Source of the DNA: Ralstonia mannitolilytica
Lineage (GTDB): Bacteria; Pseudomonadota; Gammaproteobacteria; Burkholderiales; Burkholderiaceae
Reading direction: 5' to 3'
Length of the DNA stretch: 64,000 nt
NCBI RefSeq assembly: GCF_905397375.1
Contig: NZ_CAJPVG010000002.1
Coordinates: 1-64,000 of the forward strand
Shown: positions 28,515 through 36,852 of the stretch, piece by piece
Layout of the letters: each line of letters opens with the position of its first letter
Position numbering within the stretch: the stretch's first letter is position 1
Notes under the pieces: model-generated
The model's input: the letters and a program-made list of their open reading frames with translations, nothing else
The model's database searches: none
Told to the model about the DNA's origin: nothing
Program-made: the position numbers and the translations under genes

Positions 28515-28560
28515 CTTGCAAGACTTTGCAAGATATTGCGCCTAACATGCCGAAAGTCAA
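28515..28560 (-). promoter_or_regulatory. Promoter and candidate operator of the stress-tolerance operon
   Basis: Read on the minus strand, TTGACT (28560-28555), 17 bases and AATATC (28537-28532) form a plausible sigma70-like promoter about 65 bp before the first start codon. The plus strand has two direct repeats, CTTGCAAGA (28515-28523) and TTTGCAAGA (28525-28533), exactly one helical turn apart and abutting the -10 box. They are good candidates for an operator of the HTH protein. I saw no strong sigma32 consensus. Confidence 0.45.
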
Positions 28561-28691
28561 GAGTCAACATCCAGCGATCTGCTGGCCGATTGATGTGACT
28601 CAATCGTAAGCAGCCAGGAAACAAATGTTGGCTGCCACCGCGATGGTGCTCCCCAAGTCATCAATCTGCAGCCATGTGAAAGGGGAAGTCC

Positions 28692-29066
28692 ATGAACGAG
28701 ATTGCCCGAGTCGGGGTGGATCTGGCCAAGCGGGTTATCTAGGTGCATGCGGTGGATGCGCGCGTGGCGGTTGCCAAGGCGCTGGCCGCTGACAAGTTTG
28801 CGGCCTGGTGCGCGGAGCTGCCTCCCGGCTGCCTGGTGGCCCTGGAGGCCTGCGGCGGTGCGCATCACTGGGCACGCAAGCTGCGCGGCTATGGGCTGGA
28901 TGCGCGGCTGATTGCAGGCCACTTCGTCACGCCCTACCGCATGGCCGGCAAGGGACGCAAGAACGGTGCGGCCGATGCCGCAGCGATCTGCGAGGCGGCA
29001 ACCCGCCCGCACATGCGCTTCGTGCCGGTGAAGCCGCCGGCGCAGACGCTGCTGGCCAGCCATCAG
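28692..29066 (+). pseudogene. IS110-family transposase, N-terminal remnant
   Basis: The frame from ATG 28692 reads MNEIARVGVDLAKRVI, a TAG stop at 28739, then VHAVDARVAVAKAL and LVALEACGGAHHWARKL. These are the RuvC-like DEDD domain motifs of IS110 transposases (GVDLAK, EACGGAHHWA). The nonsense codon stands where the family has Gln. Similarity stops near 29066 after RFVPVKPPAQTLLASH, so the C-terminal half is gone. The remnant lies directly behind the stress operon's promoter. Confidence 0.75.
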
Positions 29067-29099
29067 CTACGCAAACCTCCCGATTCACTCACGCAGCTT

Positions 29100-29640
29100 A
29101 TTCCTGCTTGCCTAGGGACGACCATGTAAGCGGCAGATGGTCGGAGTCCTTTGCGACCAGCACCTACGCGAGCAGCCCGGAGGTGGGGATGCCCTTGGCG
29201 ATGATCTCCGCCGGGACCGGCGCCTGGGTCAGCGTTCGGCACCTATGCGCAGGTCCACTTGCTGCGGATGTGGCACTCGACCGTGAACACGCCCGGCGTG
29301 TAGTCCAGCTTCTCGCTGATGCGCTTGAGCGCACAGCCGCACGCGCAGCGGGTGTTCTCGGGCTCGTGGTGGCAGTCCACGCGCGGCAGGTCCGCCGGCA
29401 AGGCGGTGCGCTTAGGCATCGCGCCAGGCTTAGCCGGCGGCTTCTTCTTGCCCAGCAGTTCCTGGAGCTGCGCCTCAGCCGCGGCAAGGTCGGCGTCCAG
29501 AGCCTCGTCGAACAGCGCGCGTTGTTCGGCATCGAGCTGCTCGCTCTTCTTGCCGAACTTCAGGCGTCGCAGCTGGGCGATCTCGAACGAGAGCTTCGCC
29601 GTAGGCGCTGACATGGGCGAAAAGCATCCGAGCATCACCC
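29100..29640 (-). pseudogene. IS66-family transposase (TnpC), N-terminal remnant
   Basis: Minus-strand fragments match IS66 transposase: LSFEIAQLRRLKFGKKSEQL, then the basic PAKPGAMPKRTALPADLPR and the zinc-finger-like CACGCALKRISEKLDYTPGV. After about 29245 the similarity continues in another frame as QAPVPAEIIAKGIPTSGLLA, then a stop where Gln is expected, then VLVAKDSDHLP. A frameshift, a nonsense codon and loss of the catalytic core make it inactive. With the IS110 piece it marks a scar between the stress cargo and the ICE backbone. Confidence 0.72.
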
Positions 29641-29691
29641 CCCAGGATGGCTCTCATCTCGATACAGAGGTGAATCCTCCGCACTATTCGG

Positions 29692-29730
29692 CTCCCTACG
29701 ATGATATGGACTGATCACATCGGTAGGGAG
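29692..29730. promoter_or_regulatory. Inverted repeat over the ribosome binding site of the right LysR gene
   Basis: CTCCCTAC (29692-29699) and GTAGGGAG (29723-29730) form a perfect 8-bp inverted repeat. The right arm contains the likely Shine-Dalgarno GGGAG of the LysR gene, whose ATG is at 29736. It could be a protein binding site or, if transcribed, a hairpin that hides the ribosome site. Confidence 0.4.
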
Positions 29731-29735
29731 AAAGC

Positions 29736-30644
29736 ATGAACTTACGCCATCTTCGCTGCTTCATCGCCGTAGCCGAGGAACTGCACTTCGGCCGGGCTGC
29801 TCGACGGCTGCACATCGAACAGTCTCCACTGTCGCGCACGATCCGCCAGATGGAGGCGGATTTAGGGGTGCCGCTGCTCAACCGCTTGCCACGCAGTGTT
29901 CGTCTCACACCGGCGGGACAGGTCTTCCTCGAAGAAGCCCGGCGCGTACTGCTGGCCTTCGAGCAAGCGCAGACCAAGGCACGCGCCGCAGCGAACCAGC
30001 GGAACACGCTGCGCATCGCACTATCTGGTGACATGGGGCAGGCCCGCTTGTCGGCGTTGCTTGCGCTTTGCCGCGAGGAGGCACCACAGGTCGGCATTCG
30101 GATATTTGAAACGCCACTGGCGCAGTTGGTGACTGGACTGCGCAACGACTTGTATGACGCAGGTTTTGCATTGGCTGGTGAAATGGACGCCGGCATCGTC
30201 GCCATGCCGGTGTGGCGAGACCCGCTGGTGGTGGCTTTGCCCGCCAGGCATCCGCTGCTGGCTTTCAAGGAAGTGCCGCTGGAGGAAGTGGCGAGCTATC
30301 CGCTGGTGCTGTGCGATCCCCAGGTCTGCGAAGGTTGCAGCCGGCAGCGCGAACGGCTGCTCCGCACGGTGGATGCGCCGCCGACGGTAGCCGAGTACGT
30401 CAAGACCCATTCCCTGATGCTGGCCCTCGTGGCCGCCGGCTACGGCGTGGGCTTTTCGAGCGCGGCGCATCTGGCGGGTTGCCATCAGGCCGATGTCGTC
30501 GTGCGGCCGCTGGCCGACGAGACCGCTTCGCTGACGACCTATCTACTGCGACCCGAAGGCGAAATCATGGAGCCGCTGCGGCAGTTCATCGACCGCGTGG
30601 AGCGTGTCGGACGCCCGCAAGGCACCGATCAACGCCCGATGTGA
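29736..30644 (+). CDS. LysR-family transcriptional regulator (right flank of stress locus)
   Basis: A 302-residue LysR regulator starting MNLRHLRCFIAVAEELHFGRAARRLHIEQSPLSRTIRQMEADLG, with an effector domain including LVLCDPQVCEGCSRQ and TTYLLRPEGE. It aligns end to end with the LysR protein at 17004-17912 (same length, same motifs such as AEELHF, EQSP, AGQVFL, FPLVLC/YPLVLC). LysR-type regulators control transfer in ICEclc (TciR), so a role in ICE control is possible but unproven. Start codon and GGGAG ribosome site are clear. Confidence 0.88.
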   Translation: MNLRHLRCFIAVAEELHFGRAARRLHIEQSPLSRTIRQMEADLGVPLLNRLPRSVRLTPAGQVFLEEARRVLLAFEQAQTKARAAANQRNTLRIALSGDMGQARLSALLALCREEAPQVGIRIFETPLAQLVTGLRNDLYDAGFALAGEMDAGIVAMPVWRDPLVVALPARHPLLAFKEVPLEEVASYPLVLCDPQVCEGCSRQRERLLRTVDAPPTVAEYVKTHSLMLALVAAGYGVGFSSAAHLAGCHQADVVVRPLADETASLTTYLLRPEGEIMEPLRQFIDRVERVGRPQGTDQRPM

Positions 30645-31183
30645 CGCGGGGATTTTGGACGGTACGATTCCCTTTCGGTCTGGACCTTGACCCGCATTGC
30701 ATCGGCGGCCGACCTTTTGCGTCACGGGCATGGATGGCGAATCGGGCCTATCCACCCGGCATCAAGCAAGGCACCTTCAAGCTGTCGAGGTCACAGCAGT
30801 GACGCAGAACGCATGAGCCCTTGCTGGATGCAAACCGGCTCAGCCGGAAGTCGCATTGGCGCTTTACCCCGCCCGTATTCCTACGAAAACTTTGCCCTGG
30901 TTTTCCGGTAAAGCGCAGCATCCCTTCCTGATCGAACTTGGATGCGCGGCTTTTCAGACCGTTGCGCCGGTAACAAGATTTTTCGCAGGTGCATTATGGT
31001 TGAGGTGTAGCGGGCACCGCAAGGAGGTTTGCCCCCTGCGTAACGCTCGGCGACATCGCCGCACCCAACGTCCACCACGATGCCGACCGGCTCGCGCTTC
31101 ATCGGGTTCTTTGGGCAATCGCTGCGCCCATGTGGGCCGCGCGCGCTTGCCATGTGTCGATCCGACGATGGGAAGAGCGCGAT
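30645..31183. other. 539-nt stretch with no recognisable gene
   Basis: Short reading frames occur on both strands but none resembles a known family or continues well. A good ribosome-site-like AAGGAGG at 31020-31026 is not followed by a usable frame. It separates the LysR gene from the first backbone gene and may hold promoters. Confidence 0.4.
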
Positions 31184-31942
31184 ATGCCGAAATCGAGCAG
31201 CCACGCCTTTGGCGCAAAGACGTACTACCGACCGATCGAGGGGGCCGTCCGCTGGTGCGGTCTCCTGCGCTTCGAGCAGCGTATTCTGGAAGCGCTGGAG
31301 CAGCGTGCCATGCCGGAGCCCGGCGAATTCCCGCGCTGGCCGCTGCTGCGCCTGTATGCCGAGCGCATCTTCGACGCGCTGACGCATGGCGAATTGCTCG
31401 GTGGCAAGGCCGGCATCGTGCTGGACTCGCAGCGGCCGGCGCTCGACGACCCCGAGTTGACCGTGCGCCACGTGGACTTGAAAGCGTGGATGTCGCAGTT
31501 CTACCCCGGCGATCGGCCGGGGTTTTTGTTTGACGGCATCGAACGCGCGGTGCATCCGGCGGTGAGCGTGGACACGCTCAACATTCTGCTGGCCGATCGC
31601 GAAGCAGCGAAGTCGCAACTTGCCGAACTTGCCCTGGTGCATGAAACGCTGCGCACCGCGCACGAAGCACTGGCGAAGGAACATGCCACGCGCGCGGCCA
31701 ACGACGAACAGGCGCGCGAGCCTGGCCTGCGCAGCGAGACGACTTACCTCAACATCATCGGCGGACTGCTGACGCTGCTGCTGGGCAATTCGCCGTCAGG
31801 CGCGGCCTATTCGTCGTTCCGCAGCATGGATGCCGTGGTCAGCGCGCTGATCGCACACCATGAGGGGCGGCCGGGTCTCAGCGAGCGGACGCTGTGGAGC
31901 AAGCTCGCGCAGGCGCGGCGCCACCTGGAGGCGTCGCGCTGA
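31184..31942 (+). CDS. Conserved ICE hypothetical protein
   Basis: A 252-residue soluble protein that I recognise only as the kind of hypothetical gene found next to alpA/parA in ICEclc-type elements. The N-terminal region, after KTYYRPIEGAVRWCGLLRFE, is globular. The middle, about residues 128-170, is a likely coiled coil (ADREAAKSQLAELALVHETL). The C-terminal part ends with ERTLWSKLAQARRHLEASR. The start at 31184 has GGAAGAG upstream. No function can be assigned. Confidence 0.65.
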   Translation: MPKSSSHAFGAKTYYRPIEGAVRWCGLLRFEQRILEALEQRAMPEPGEFPRWPLLRLYAERIFDALTHGELLGGKAGIVLDSQRPALDDPELTVRHVDLKAWMSQFYPGDRPGFLFDGIERAVHPAVSVDTLNILLADREAAKSQLAELALVHETLRTAHEALAKEHATRAANDEQAREPGLRSETTYLNIIGGLLTLLLGNSPSGAAYSSFRSMDAVVSALIAHHEGRPGLSERTLWSKLAQARRHLEASR

Positions 31943-31973
31943 CGACGCGGCCAGCATGATGCCGATGCGGCGC

Positions 31974-32037
31974 ACTGCAATTGCAGTCGCTGCTTCTGCA
32001 ATTGCAGTGATTTCGGCGACCGCGGTGTATTGAATAC
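31974..32037. promoter_or_regulatory. Twin palindromes in the control region of the alpA-parA-parB operon
   Basis: The 12-bp perfect palindrome CTGCAATTGCAG occurs twice (31975-31986 and 31996-32007), exactly 21 bp apart, or two helical turns. A third small palindrome GTATTGAATAC lies at 32027-32037. All are within 110 bp upstream of alpA. This operon corresponds to the ICEclc operon whose promoter (PinR) is switched on only in a fraction of cells, so these are candidate activator or repressor sites. The binding protein is not identified. Confidence 0.55.
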
Positions 32038-32083
32038 GAGGCACTTTCCGAACAGCGCCAGTGAGCGTCAAGGAGTGTCTCTC

Positions 32084-32302
32084 ATGTCTTCGCAGACCAC
32101 CGCGCCGGCAGTGCCGGCCGAGCACCGCATCCTGCGCCGCGCCGAGGTCGAAGCCAAGACCGGCTTCAAGCGCGCGCACATCTACAGCCTGATGAAGGAA
32201 GGCAAGTTCCCCAAGGCGCTGCGCCTGGGCGTGCGCGCGGTGGGCTGGGACTCGGTGGAGATCGAACAGTGGATCGCCGATCGCCTCAAAGAACGCGCCT
32301 GA
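32084..32302 (+). CDS. alpA: AlpA-family regulatory protein
   Basis: A 72-residue AlpA-type winged-helix protein: RILRRAEVEAKTGFKRAHIYSLMKEGKFPKALRLGVRAVGWDSVEIEQWIADRL. AlpA-like proteins act as DNA-binding regulators of integrases and excision in mobile elements. ATG at 32084 is preceded by AAGGAG. It is the first gene of the alpA, parA, small ORF, parB, DUF2857 operon, the same order as at the integrase-distal end of ICEclc. Confidence 0.88.
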   Translation: MSSQTTAPAVPAEHRILRRAEVEAKTGFKRAHIYSLMKEGKFPKALRLGVRAVGWDSVEIEQWIADRLKERA

Positions 32303-32342
32303 CGCTTCTTCTCGGTTCATGCCATTCGACGAGGAGAAGCTC

Positions 32343-33209
32343 ATGCAGGTGGTGTCCATCATTTCGACCAAGGGCGGCGTGGGCAAGACCACGACGGCGG
32401 CCAACCTGGGCGGCTTCATCGCCGATGCCGGGCTGCGCGTGCTGCTGCTGGATCTGGACGTGCAGCCCACGCTGTCGAGCTACTTCACGCTGGACGTGCG
32501 CGCGCCCGGCGGCATCTACGAGATGCTGGCCTTCAACGAACGGCGCATCGAGCAACTGGTGTCGCGCACCGCGATCGCGGGCCTGGACCTGGTGCTCTCC
32601 AACGACGACCGCGGCGAACTGAACACGCTGCTGCTGCACGCTCCGGATGGGCGCCTGCGACTGCGCCATTTGCTGCCCGTCTTCCGCACGCACTATGACC
32701 TGCTGTTGATCGACACCCAGGGCGCGCGCAGCGTGCTGCTGGAGATGGCTGTGCTGGCGTCCGACCTGGCGCTGTCACCGGTGACGCCGGAGATTCTGGC
32801 CGCGCGCGAACTGCGCCGCGGCACACTGCAACTGATCGAGGACATCGCGCCGTATCGCCACCTGGGCATCGAGCCGCCGCCGCTGCGCCTGCTCATCAAC
32901 CGTGTGCATCCGGTGTCGTCGAACGCGCGGCTGGTCCAGCAGGCGCTGCGACAGGTGTTCCAGGAACAGGCCGGCGTGCAGGTGCTGGACACCGACGTGC
33001 CGGCCATCGAAGCCTATCCGCGCGCTGCGACACGAGGATTGCCGGTGCATCGGGTGGAGTACCGGCGGCCAGCTGGGCGCACGGCGCCCGCGGCGCTGGA
33101 CACCATGCGCACGCTGGCCGGCGAGCTGTTCCCCGCGTGGCGGGAGTGCTTCGCGCTGGTCACCGGCCGGGCCGATGCGGGAGGGGCCGGCCATGGCGAG
33201 CGCGCATGA
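32343..33209 (+). CDS. parA: ParA/Soj-type ATPase of the ICE
   Basis: A 288-residue deviant Walker-type ATPase. MQVVSIISTKGGVGKTTTAANLGGF is the signature KGGxGKT loop, followed by LLLDLDVQPTLSSYF and YDLLLIDTQGA. ICE-borne Soj proteins are needed for stable maintenance of the excised circle. The start at 32343 follows GAGGAG. The gene's 3' end overlaps the small ORF by 17 nt. Confidence 0.92.
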   Translation: MQVVSIISTKGGVGKTTTAANLGGFIADAGLRVLLLDLDVQPTLSSYFTLDVRAPGGIYEMLAFNERRIEQLVSRTAIAGLDLVLSNDDRGELNTLLLHAPDGRLRLRHLLPVFRTHYDLLLIDTQGARSVLLEMAVLASDLALSPVTPEILAARELRRGTLQLIEDIAPYRHLGIEPPPLRLLINRVHPVSSNARLVQQALRQVFQEQAGVQVLDTDVPAIEAYPRAATRGLPVHRVEYRRPAGRTAPAALDTMRTLAGELFPAWRECFALVTGRADAGGAGHGERA

Positions 33210-33429
33210 ACTGGCGCGCGGCCGCGAACGGCTGCGCGCGCTGATCGAGTTCGCGCTGGGCGAAGGCTGGCGCGTGGTGCGCACGTCCGGCGGGCACCTG
33301 AAATTCACGAAGCAAGGCTGCGCGTCGATCTACACCAGCTCGACGGCGAGCGACCACCGTGCTGACCGCAATGCCCGCGCGCAACTTCGCCGCGCCGACC
33401 GGCAGGCGCAGGAGAACAGCCGTGGCTGA
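33193..33429 (+). CDS. Small HicA-like protein between parA and parB
   Basis: A 78-residue protein in the place of the small ORF called shi in ICEclc. LRALIEFALGEGWRVVRTSGGHLKFTKQG resembles the HicA/YcfA dsRNA-binding-like fold, in which a conserved His after Gly in the second strand is catalytic in toxins. Here the sequence is GGHLKF. The C-terminal part STASDHRADRNARAQLRRADR is specific to the ICE group. No HicB-like antitoxin gene is next to it. It overlaps both parA and parB, so it is translated with them. Confidence 0.6.
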   Translation: MASAHELARGRERLRALIEFALGEGWRVVRTSGGHLKFTKQGCASIYTSSTASDHRADRNARAQLRRADRQAQENSRG

Positions 33430-35080
33430 GCTGACGCCGCAGGACATGGCTGCCAAGCTGCTGGCCACCGGCTTCGAGCGCAGCGGCCCTTCGGCCGCGA
33501 CCTTGAGCGACCCCATCGCCGACACGCCGATGGTGGTGACGCTGGACCAGTTGCGGCCCTACGACCACGACCCGCGCGTGACGCGCAACCCGGCCTATGC
33601 GGAGATCAAGGCGTCCATCCGCGAACGTGGGCTGGACGCGCCCCCCGCGATCACGCGCAGGCCGGGCGAGGCGCACTACATCATTCGCAACGGCGGCAAC
33701 ACGCGGCTGGCGATCCTGCGCGAGTTGTGGAGCGAGACCAAGGAGGAACGCTTCTTCCGGATTGCGTGCCTGTTCCGCCCGTGGCCGGCGCGCGGCGAGA
33801 TCGTGGCGCTGACCGGGCATCTGGCCGAGAACGAGCTGCGCGGCGGCCTGACCTTCATCGAGCGGGCGTTGGGCATCGAGAAGGCGCGCGAGTTCTACGA
33901 GCAGGAAAGCGGCCAGGCGCTGTCGCAGAGCGAACTCGCGCGGCGGCTGACTGCCGACGGTTATCCGGTGCCGCAGTCACACATCAGCCGCATGAACGAT
34001 GCGGTGCGCTATCTGCTGCCGGCGATCCCGACGCTGTTGTACGGCGGATTGGGCCGGCATCAGGTGGACCGGCTCGCGGTGCTGCGCAAGGCGTGCGAGC
34101 GCACCTGGGAGCGGCGTGCGCTGGGCCGCACCGTGGCCATGGACTTCGCCACCTTGTTTCAGGACGTGCTGACGCAGTTCGACACACAGCCGGACGATTT
34201 CTCGCCGCAGCGGGTGCAGGACGAGCTGGTGGGCCAGATGGCCGAGCTGCTGGAGGTGGACTACGACACGCTGGCGCTGGAGATCAACGACAGCGAAAGC
34301 CGCCAGCGTGCGCTGACCAGCGAACCAGCGGTGCCGACGCCACCGGCAGCGCCTGTCGTGCCTGCTGCTCCTCCCCCGCCGGTCTCCACGCCTCAGCAGC
34401 CACCCGCCTCGTCTGTGCCGCGCGACGCCACGCCGGTCGCGCCTCCGGCGCCAGCAGCAACACCGCCTGCACCGACCGGAGCGCCGGAGGAACAGTACGG
34501 GCAACGCGACGAGCGTCTGCAAGGGCACATCGTGACACCGGCACCGACCACCGAGCGCCTGCTGTCCATCCAACGGATGGTCGCGGACCAGCTCGGCGAC
34601 AAGCTGCCCGACTTCGAGGCCGACGCGCTGCGTGCGATCCCCGTGCAGGCTGGCGGGCTCTATCCCATCTCGGACGTCTGGTATATCGAGCCGGGGCTGG
34701 ACGCGCCGGATCGCCTGCGCGTGCACATCGCGCAGTTCGCGCGCGAGATCGGCGAGGAAGCGGCGGTCGCCGACCACATCGAGGCCAGCGTCGGCGGCAT
34801 CGGCTTCGTCTGCGTGGCACCGGCCGTGGGCCAGGCGAAGGCGCTGCCGGCGTTCGCGCGGGCGGTGCTGACCCTGCTGCATGTGCTGAGTGCGGCTCCG
34901 CCCTCCGCGAACGGATTGGACCGCGCGCGGCTGGCCGACGAGCTGGCGGCGCTGCTGCATGGCCACGGCGGCTCGGCCACACGCCTGAGCGATGCTGCGC
35001 TGGTGAAGCTGTTCCGTCTGCTGCGCCTGGCGCGCCGGCTGCTGGATCTGGAAGCCGGCGTAGCGAGCCAGGATTCCTGA
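33371..35080 (+). CDS. parB: ParB-family partition protein of the ICE
   Basis: A 569-residue protein, longer than chromosomal ParB. The N-terminal ParB/Srx-like nuclease domain includes LDQLRPYDHDPRVTRNPAYAEIKASIRERGLDAPPAITRR and IIRNGGNTRLAILREL. The HTH region around LSQSELARRLTADGYPVPQSHISRMNDA follows. A Pro-rich linker lies at about residues 320-370, and the C-terminal domain is ICE-specific. I use the ATG at 33371; a GTG at 33359 is possible. It overlaps the small ORF and is followed after 17 nt by the DUF2857 gene. Confidence 0.88.
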   Translation: MPARNFAAPTGRRRRTAVAELTPQDMAAKLLATGFERSGPSAATLSDPIADTPMVVTLDQLRPYDHDPRVTRNPAYAEIKASIRERGLDAPPAITRRPGEAHYIIRNGGNTRLAILRELWSETKEERFFRIACLFRPWPARGEIVALTGHLAENELRGGLTFIERALGIEKAREFYEQESGQALSQSELARRLTADGYPVPQSHISRMNDAVRYLLPAIPTLLYGGLGRHQVDRLAVLRKACERTWERRALGRTVAMDFATLFQDVLTQFDTQPDDFSPQRVQDELVGQMAELLEVDYDTLALEINDSESRQRALTSEPAVPTPPAAPVVPAAPPPPVSTPQQPPASSVPRDATPVAPPAPAATPPAPTGAPEEQYGQRDERLQGHIVTPAPTTERLLSIQRMVADQLGDKLPDFEADALRAIPVQAGGLYPISDVWYIEPGLDAPDRLRVHIAQFAREIGEEAAVADHIEASVGGIGFVCVAPAVGQAKALPAFARAVLTLLHVLSAAPPSANGLDRARLADELAALLHGHGGSATRLSDAALVKLFRLLRLARRLLDLEAGVASQDS

Positions 35081-35097
35081 GCGCAGGAGGCTCCCGC

Positions 35098-35658
35098 ATG
35101 TCGGCACCGCACCCACTCAACCAGGCCGTGATCGCCCAGGCCCTGCATGACCTGCGCAACGGCCAGTTGCGCCGCTGCAAGGCCATGGGCTTCGGCGAGG
35201 AGGAGCTGGATGCGCTGAAGCACCCCGAACTCGTGAGCATGCTGGTGAATGCCACGGTGTCGTGGTGTTCGGTGTCGGTGAACCGGGAAGTGTTGAAGCG
35301 GCTGCTGAGCCAGGTGCACGACGTGGAGCGGGAGATCGCCACGGTGGACCGCATGCTGCGCCTGGGGGCGAGCACGGAGATGGTCAGCAAGTTCTACGGC
35401 CTCACGCATCAGGAAGTGGCGCTGCGCCGCGACATCCTCGGGCTGCCCAAGCGCAAGGGCCGGCATCCGGTGCTCGACGAGGCGCAGGACGTGGCCTTGT
35501 GGGAGCGCTGGAAGGCCGGCGTCTCCGAGCGCCATATCGCCCTGACCGACGACATGGCGATGCTGGCGCTGACCATGGATCTGGCCGAGGCGCTGAGCCT
35601 GCCGATGTCGGTGGTGTGGGCGGCGATACGCAACTGGATCGACCAGGGGCTGGTGTAG
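35098..35658 (+). CDS. DUF2857 protein, probable InrR counterpart
   Basis: A 186-residue protein with the DUF2857 pattern: NQAVIAQALHDLRNGQLRRCKAMGFGEEELDAL and a second helical part GASTEMVSKFYGLTHQEVALRRDILGLPKRKGR that looks like an HTH. In ICEclc the gene after parB in this operon is inrR, a factor needed for integrase expression in transfer-competent cells. Assigning this gene to InrR rests on position and is an inference. AGGAGG lies 7 nt before the ATG. Confidence 0.7.
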   Translation: MSAPHPLNQAVIAQALHDLRNGQLRRCKAMGFGEEELDALKHPELVSMLVNATVSWCSVSVNREVLKRLLSQVHDVEREIATVDRMLRLGASTEMVSKFYGLTHQEVALRRDILGLPKRKGRHPVLDEAQDVALWERWKAGVSERHIALTDDMAMLALTMDLAEALSLPMSVVWAAIRNWIDQGLV

Positions 35659-35661
35659 GCC

Positions 35662-36846
35662 ATGACCACGGGTGGCGCACCACGGCGCGAAGGCCCGGTT
35701 GCGCTGTCGGCGTTGTTCGACGAGGCGCTGCGGCACCTTGAGCCGAAGGAACCGGCGCAGGGCACGGCGCCGAGCCAGGACGGCTTTCTCTACAGCGGCA
35801 ACCGCCATGAGAGCGTGCCGCGCCGACTGTTCCTCGACCGGCGCCTGACCCCGCTGGAACGCAACGCCTGGCAGGTGTTCCGCCTGCAGCTCAACGACGA
35901 CGGCGTGACCGCCTTTCCCACCTACGACCAGCTCCGCCCATATCTGGCGTCCATGCCCTGTGCGGCGCAAGCCTCGCACGAGACCGTGGCGCGCGCCTTG
36001 ACGCTGCTGCGGCTGACGCGCTGGCTCAGCCTGGTGCGGCGGCGGCGCGATCCCAAGACCGGCCGCATCCAGGGGAACCTCTACGTGCTGCACGACGAAC
36101 CGCTGTCGCCCTTCGAGGCGATGCAGCTCGACCCCGACTATCTGGGCCTGGTGAGCCAAGCGCTCACGCACGCGGCGAAGGCGGTGCAGGTCGTGGGCAT
36201 GAACACGCTGCGGGAGATCGCCGAAGACCCGCTGCTCAGCGGGCGCACGCTGCCGACCCGCCTGCAGGTGCTCGCGCAGCGCATGGCACGGCATGGCTGG
36301 ACGACGCCAGGTTATCCACAGGAGGGTGCGGACCACGAATCCGAAGAAGGCCAGGAAGCCCTGCTTCGGAATGGCGCGCGCCCGTCTTCGGAATCCGAAG
36401 CAGGGCCGAAACCCGCGCCGGACGGCTCTCTTCGGATTCCGAAGGAGGACCGTACAGTACGTAATGATCGTATAAATGAAGTACGTACAGTACCGCGCGC
36501 GAGGGCCTTGCAGAACCTGCGGCTGCCCGAGCGTTTCCTGCGCTTGAAGGACGAGCAGCAGGCCGGCGCGCTGGTGGCGCTGCAGCAGGTGGACGAGGCG
36601 CAGAGGCAGGCCGTTCTCGACGAGTGGGCGGCACGCTGCCACAACAGCGCGGTACGCAACCCGGCCGGCTACCTGTTTGGCATCATCCAGAAGGCGATCC
36701 GCGGGGAGTTCAAGGCCTGGGCCGGAGAAAGTGCATCGGCGGCGCCAGCGTCCCCGCCGTCGTCACCACCGGCATCCCGTGCGGCTGACCCCGAGGTGGC
36801 ACGTGCCTACCTGGCACAGCTCCGAGAAGCCTTGCGTGATCGCTGA
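35662..36846 (+). CDS. STY4528-type pathogenicity-island replication protein
   Basis: A 394-residue protein in the position and with the sequence style of the STY4528 family, thought to initiate autonomous replication of the excised element. The N-terminal domain (residues about 40-215) includes VPRRLFLDRRLTPLERNAWQVFRL and an HTH-like region. A poorly conserved hydrophilic linker spans about 215-275. The C-terminal domain begins ALQNLRLPERFLRLK and ends with a Pro/Ala-rich tail. The linker-coding DNA carries the origin-like repeats described separately at 36312-36493. It follows the DUF2857 gene by 3 nt. Confidence 0.78.
   Translation: MTTGGAPRREGPVALSALFDEALRHLEPKEPAQGTAPSQDGFLYSGNRHESVPRRLFLDRRLTPLERNAWQVFRLQLNDDGVTAFPTYDQLRPYLASMPCAAQASHETVARALTLLRLTRWLSLVRRRRDPKTGRIQGNLYVLHDEPLSPFEAMQLDPDYLGLVSQALTHAAKAVQVVGMNTLREIAEDPLLSGRTLPTRLQVLAQRMARHGWTTPGYPQEGADHESEEGQEALLRNGARPSSESEAGPKPAPDGSLRIPKEDRTVRNDRINEVRTVPRARALQNLRLPERFLRLKDEQQAGALVALQQVDEAQRQAVLDEWAARCHNSAVRNPAGYLFGIIQKAIRGEFKAWAGESASAAPASPPSSPPASRAADPEVARAYLAQLREALRDR
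36312..36493. other. Origin-like repeat cluster inside the replication gene (candidate ICE oriV)
   Basis: In 182 bp there is a perfect DnaA box TTATCCACA (36312-36320). Six TTCGGA half-sites follow: TCCGAAG (36340-36346), CTTCGGA (36364-36370), and two complete palindromes CTTCGGAATCCGAAG (36386-36400) and CTTCGGATTCCGAAG (36430-36444). The sites that begin CTTCGGA are spaced 22 and 44 bp apart. Then comes GTACAGTAC twice (36452-36460 and 36485-36493), bracketing the only AT-rich patch of the gene. DnaA box, iteron-like sites and an AT-rich segment are what an origin needs. Lambda-type phages likewise keep their origin inside the initiator gene. Confidence 0.6.
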
Positions 36847-36852
36847 TGTTGA

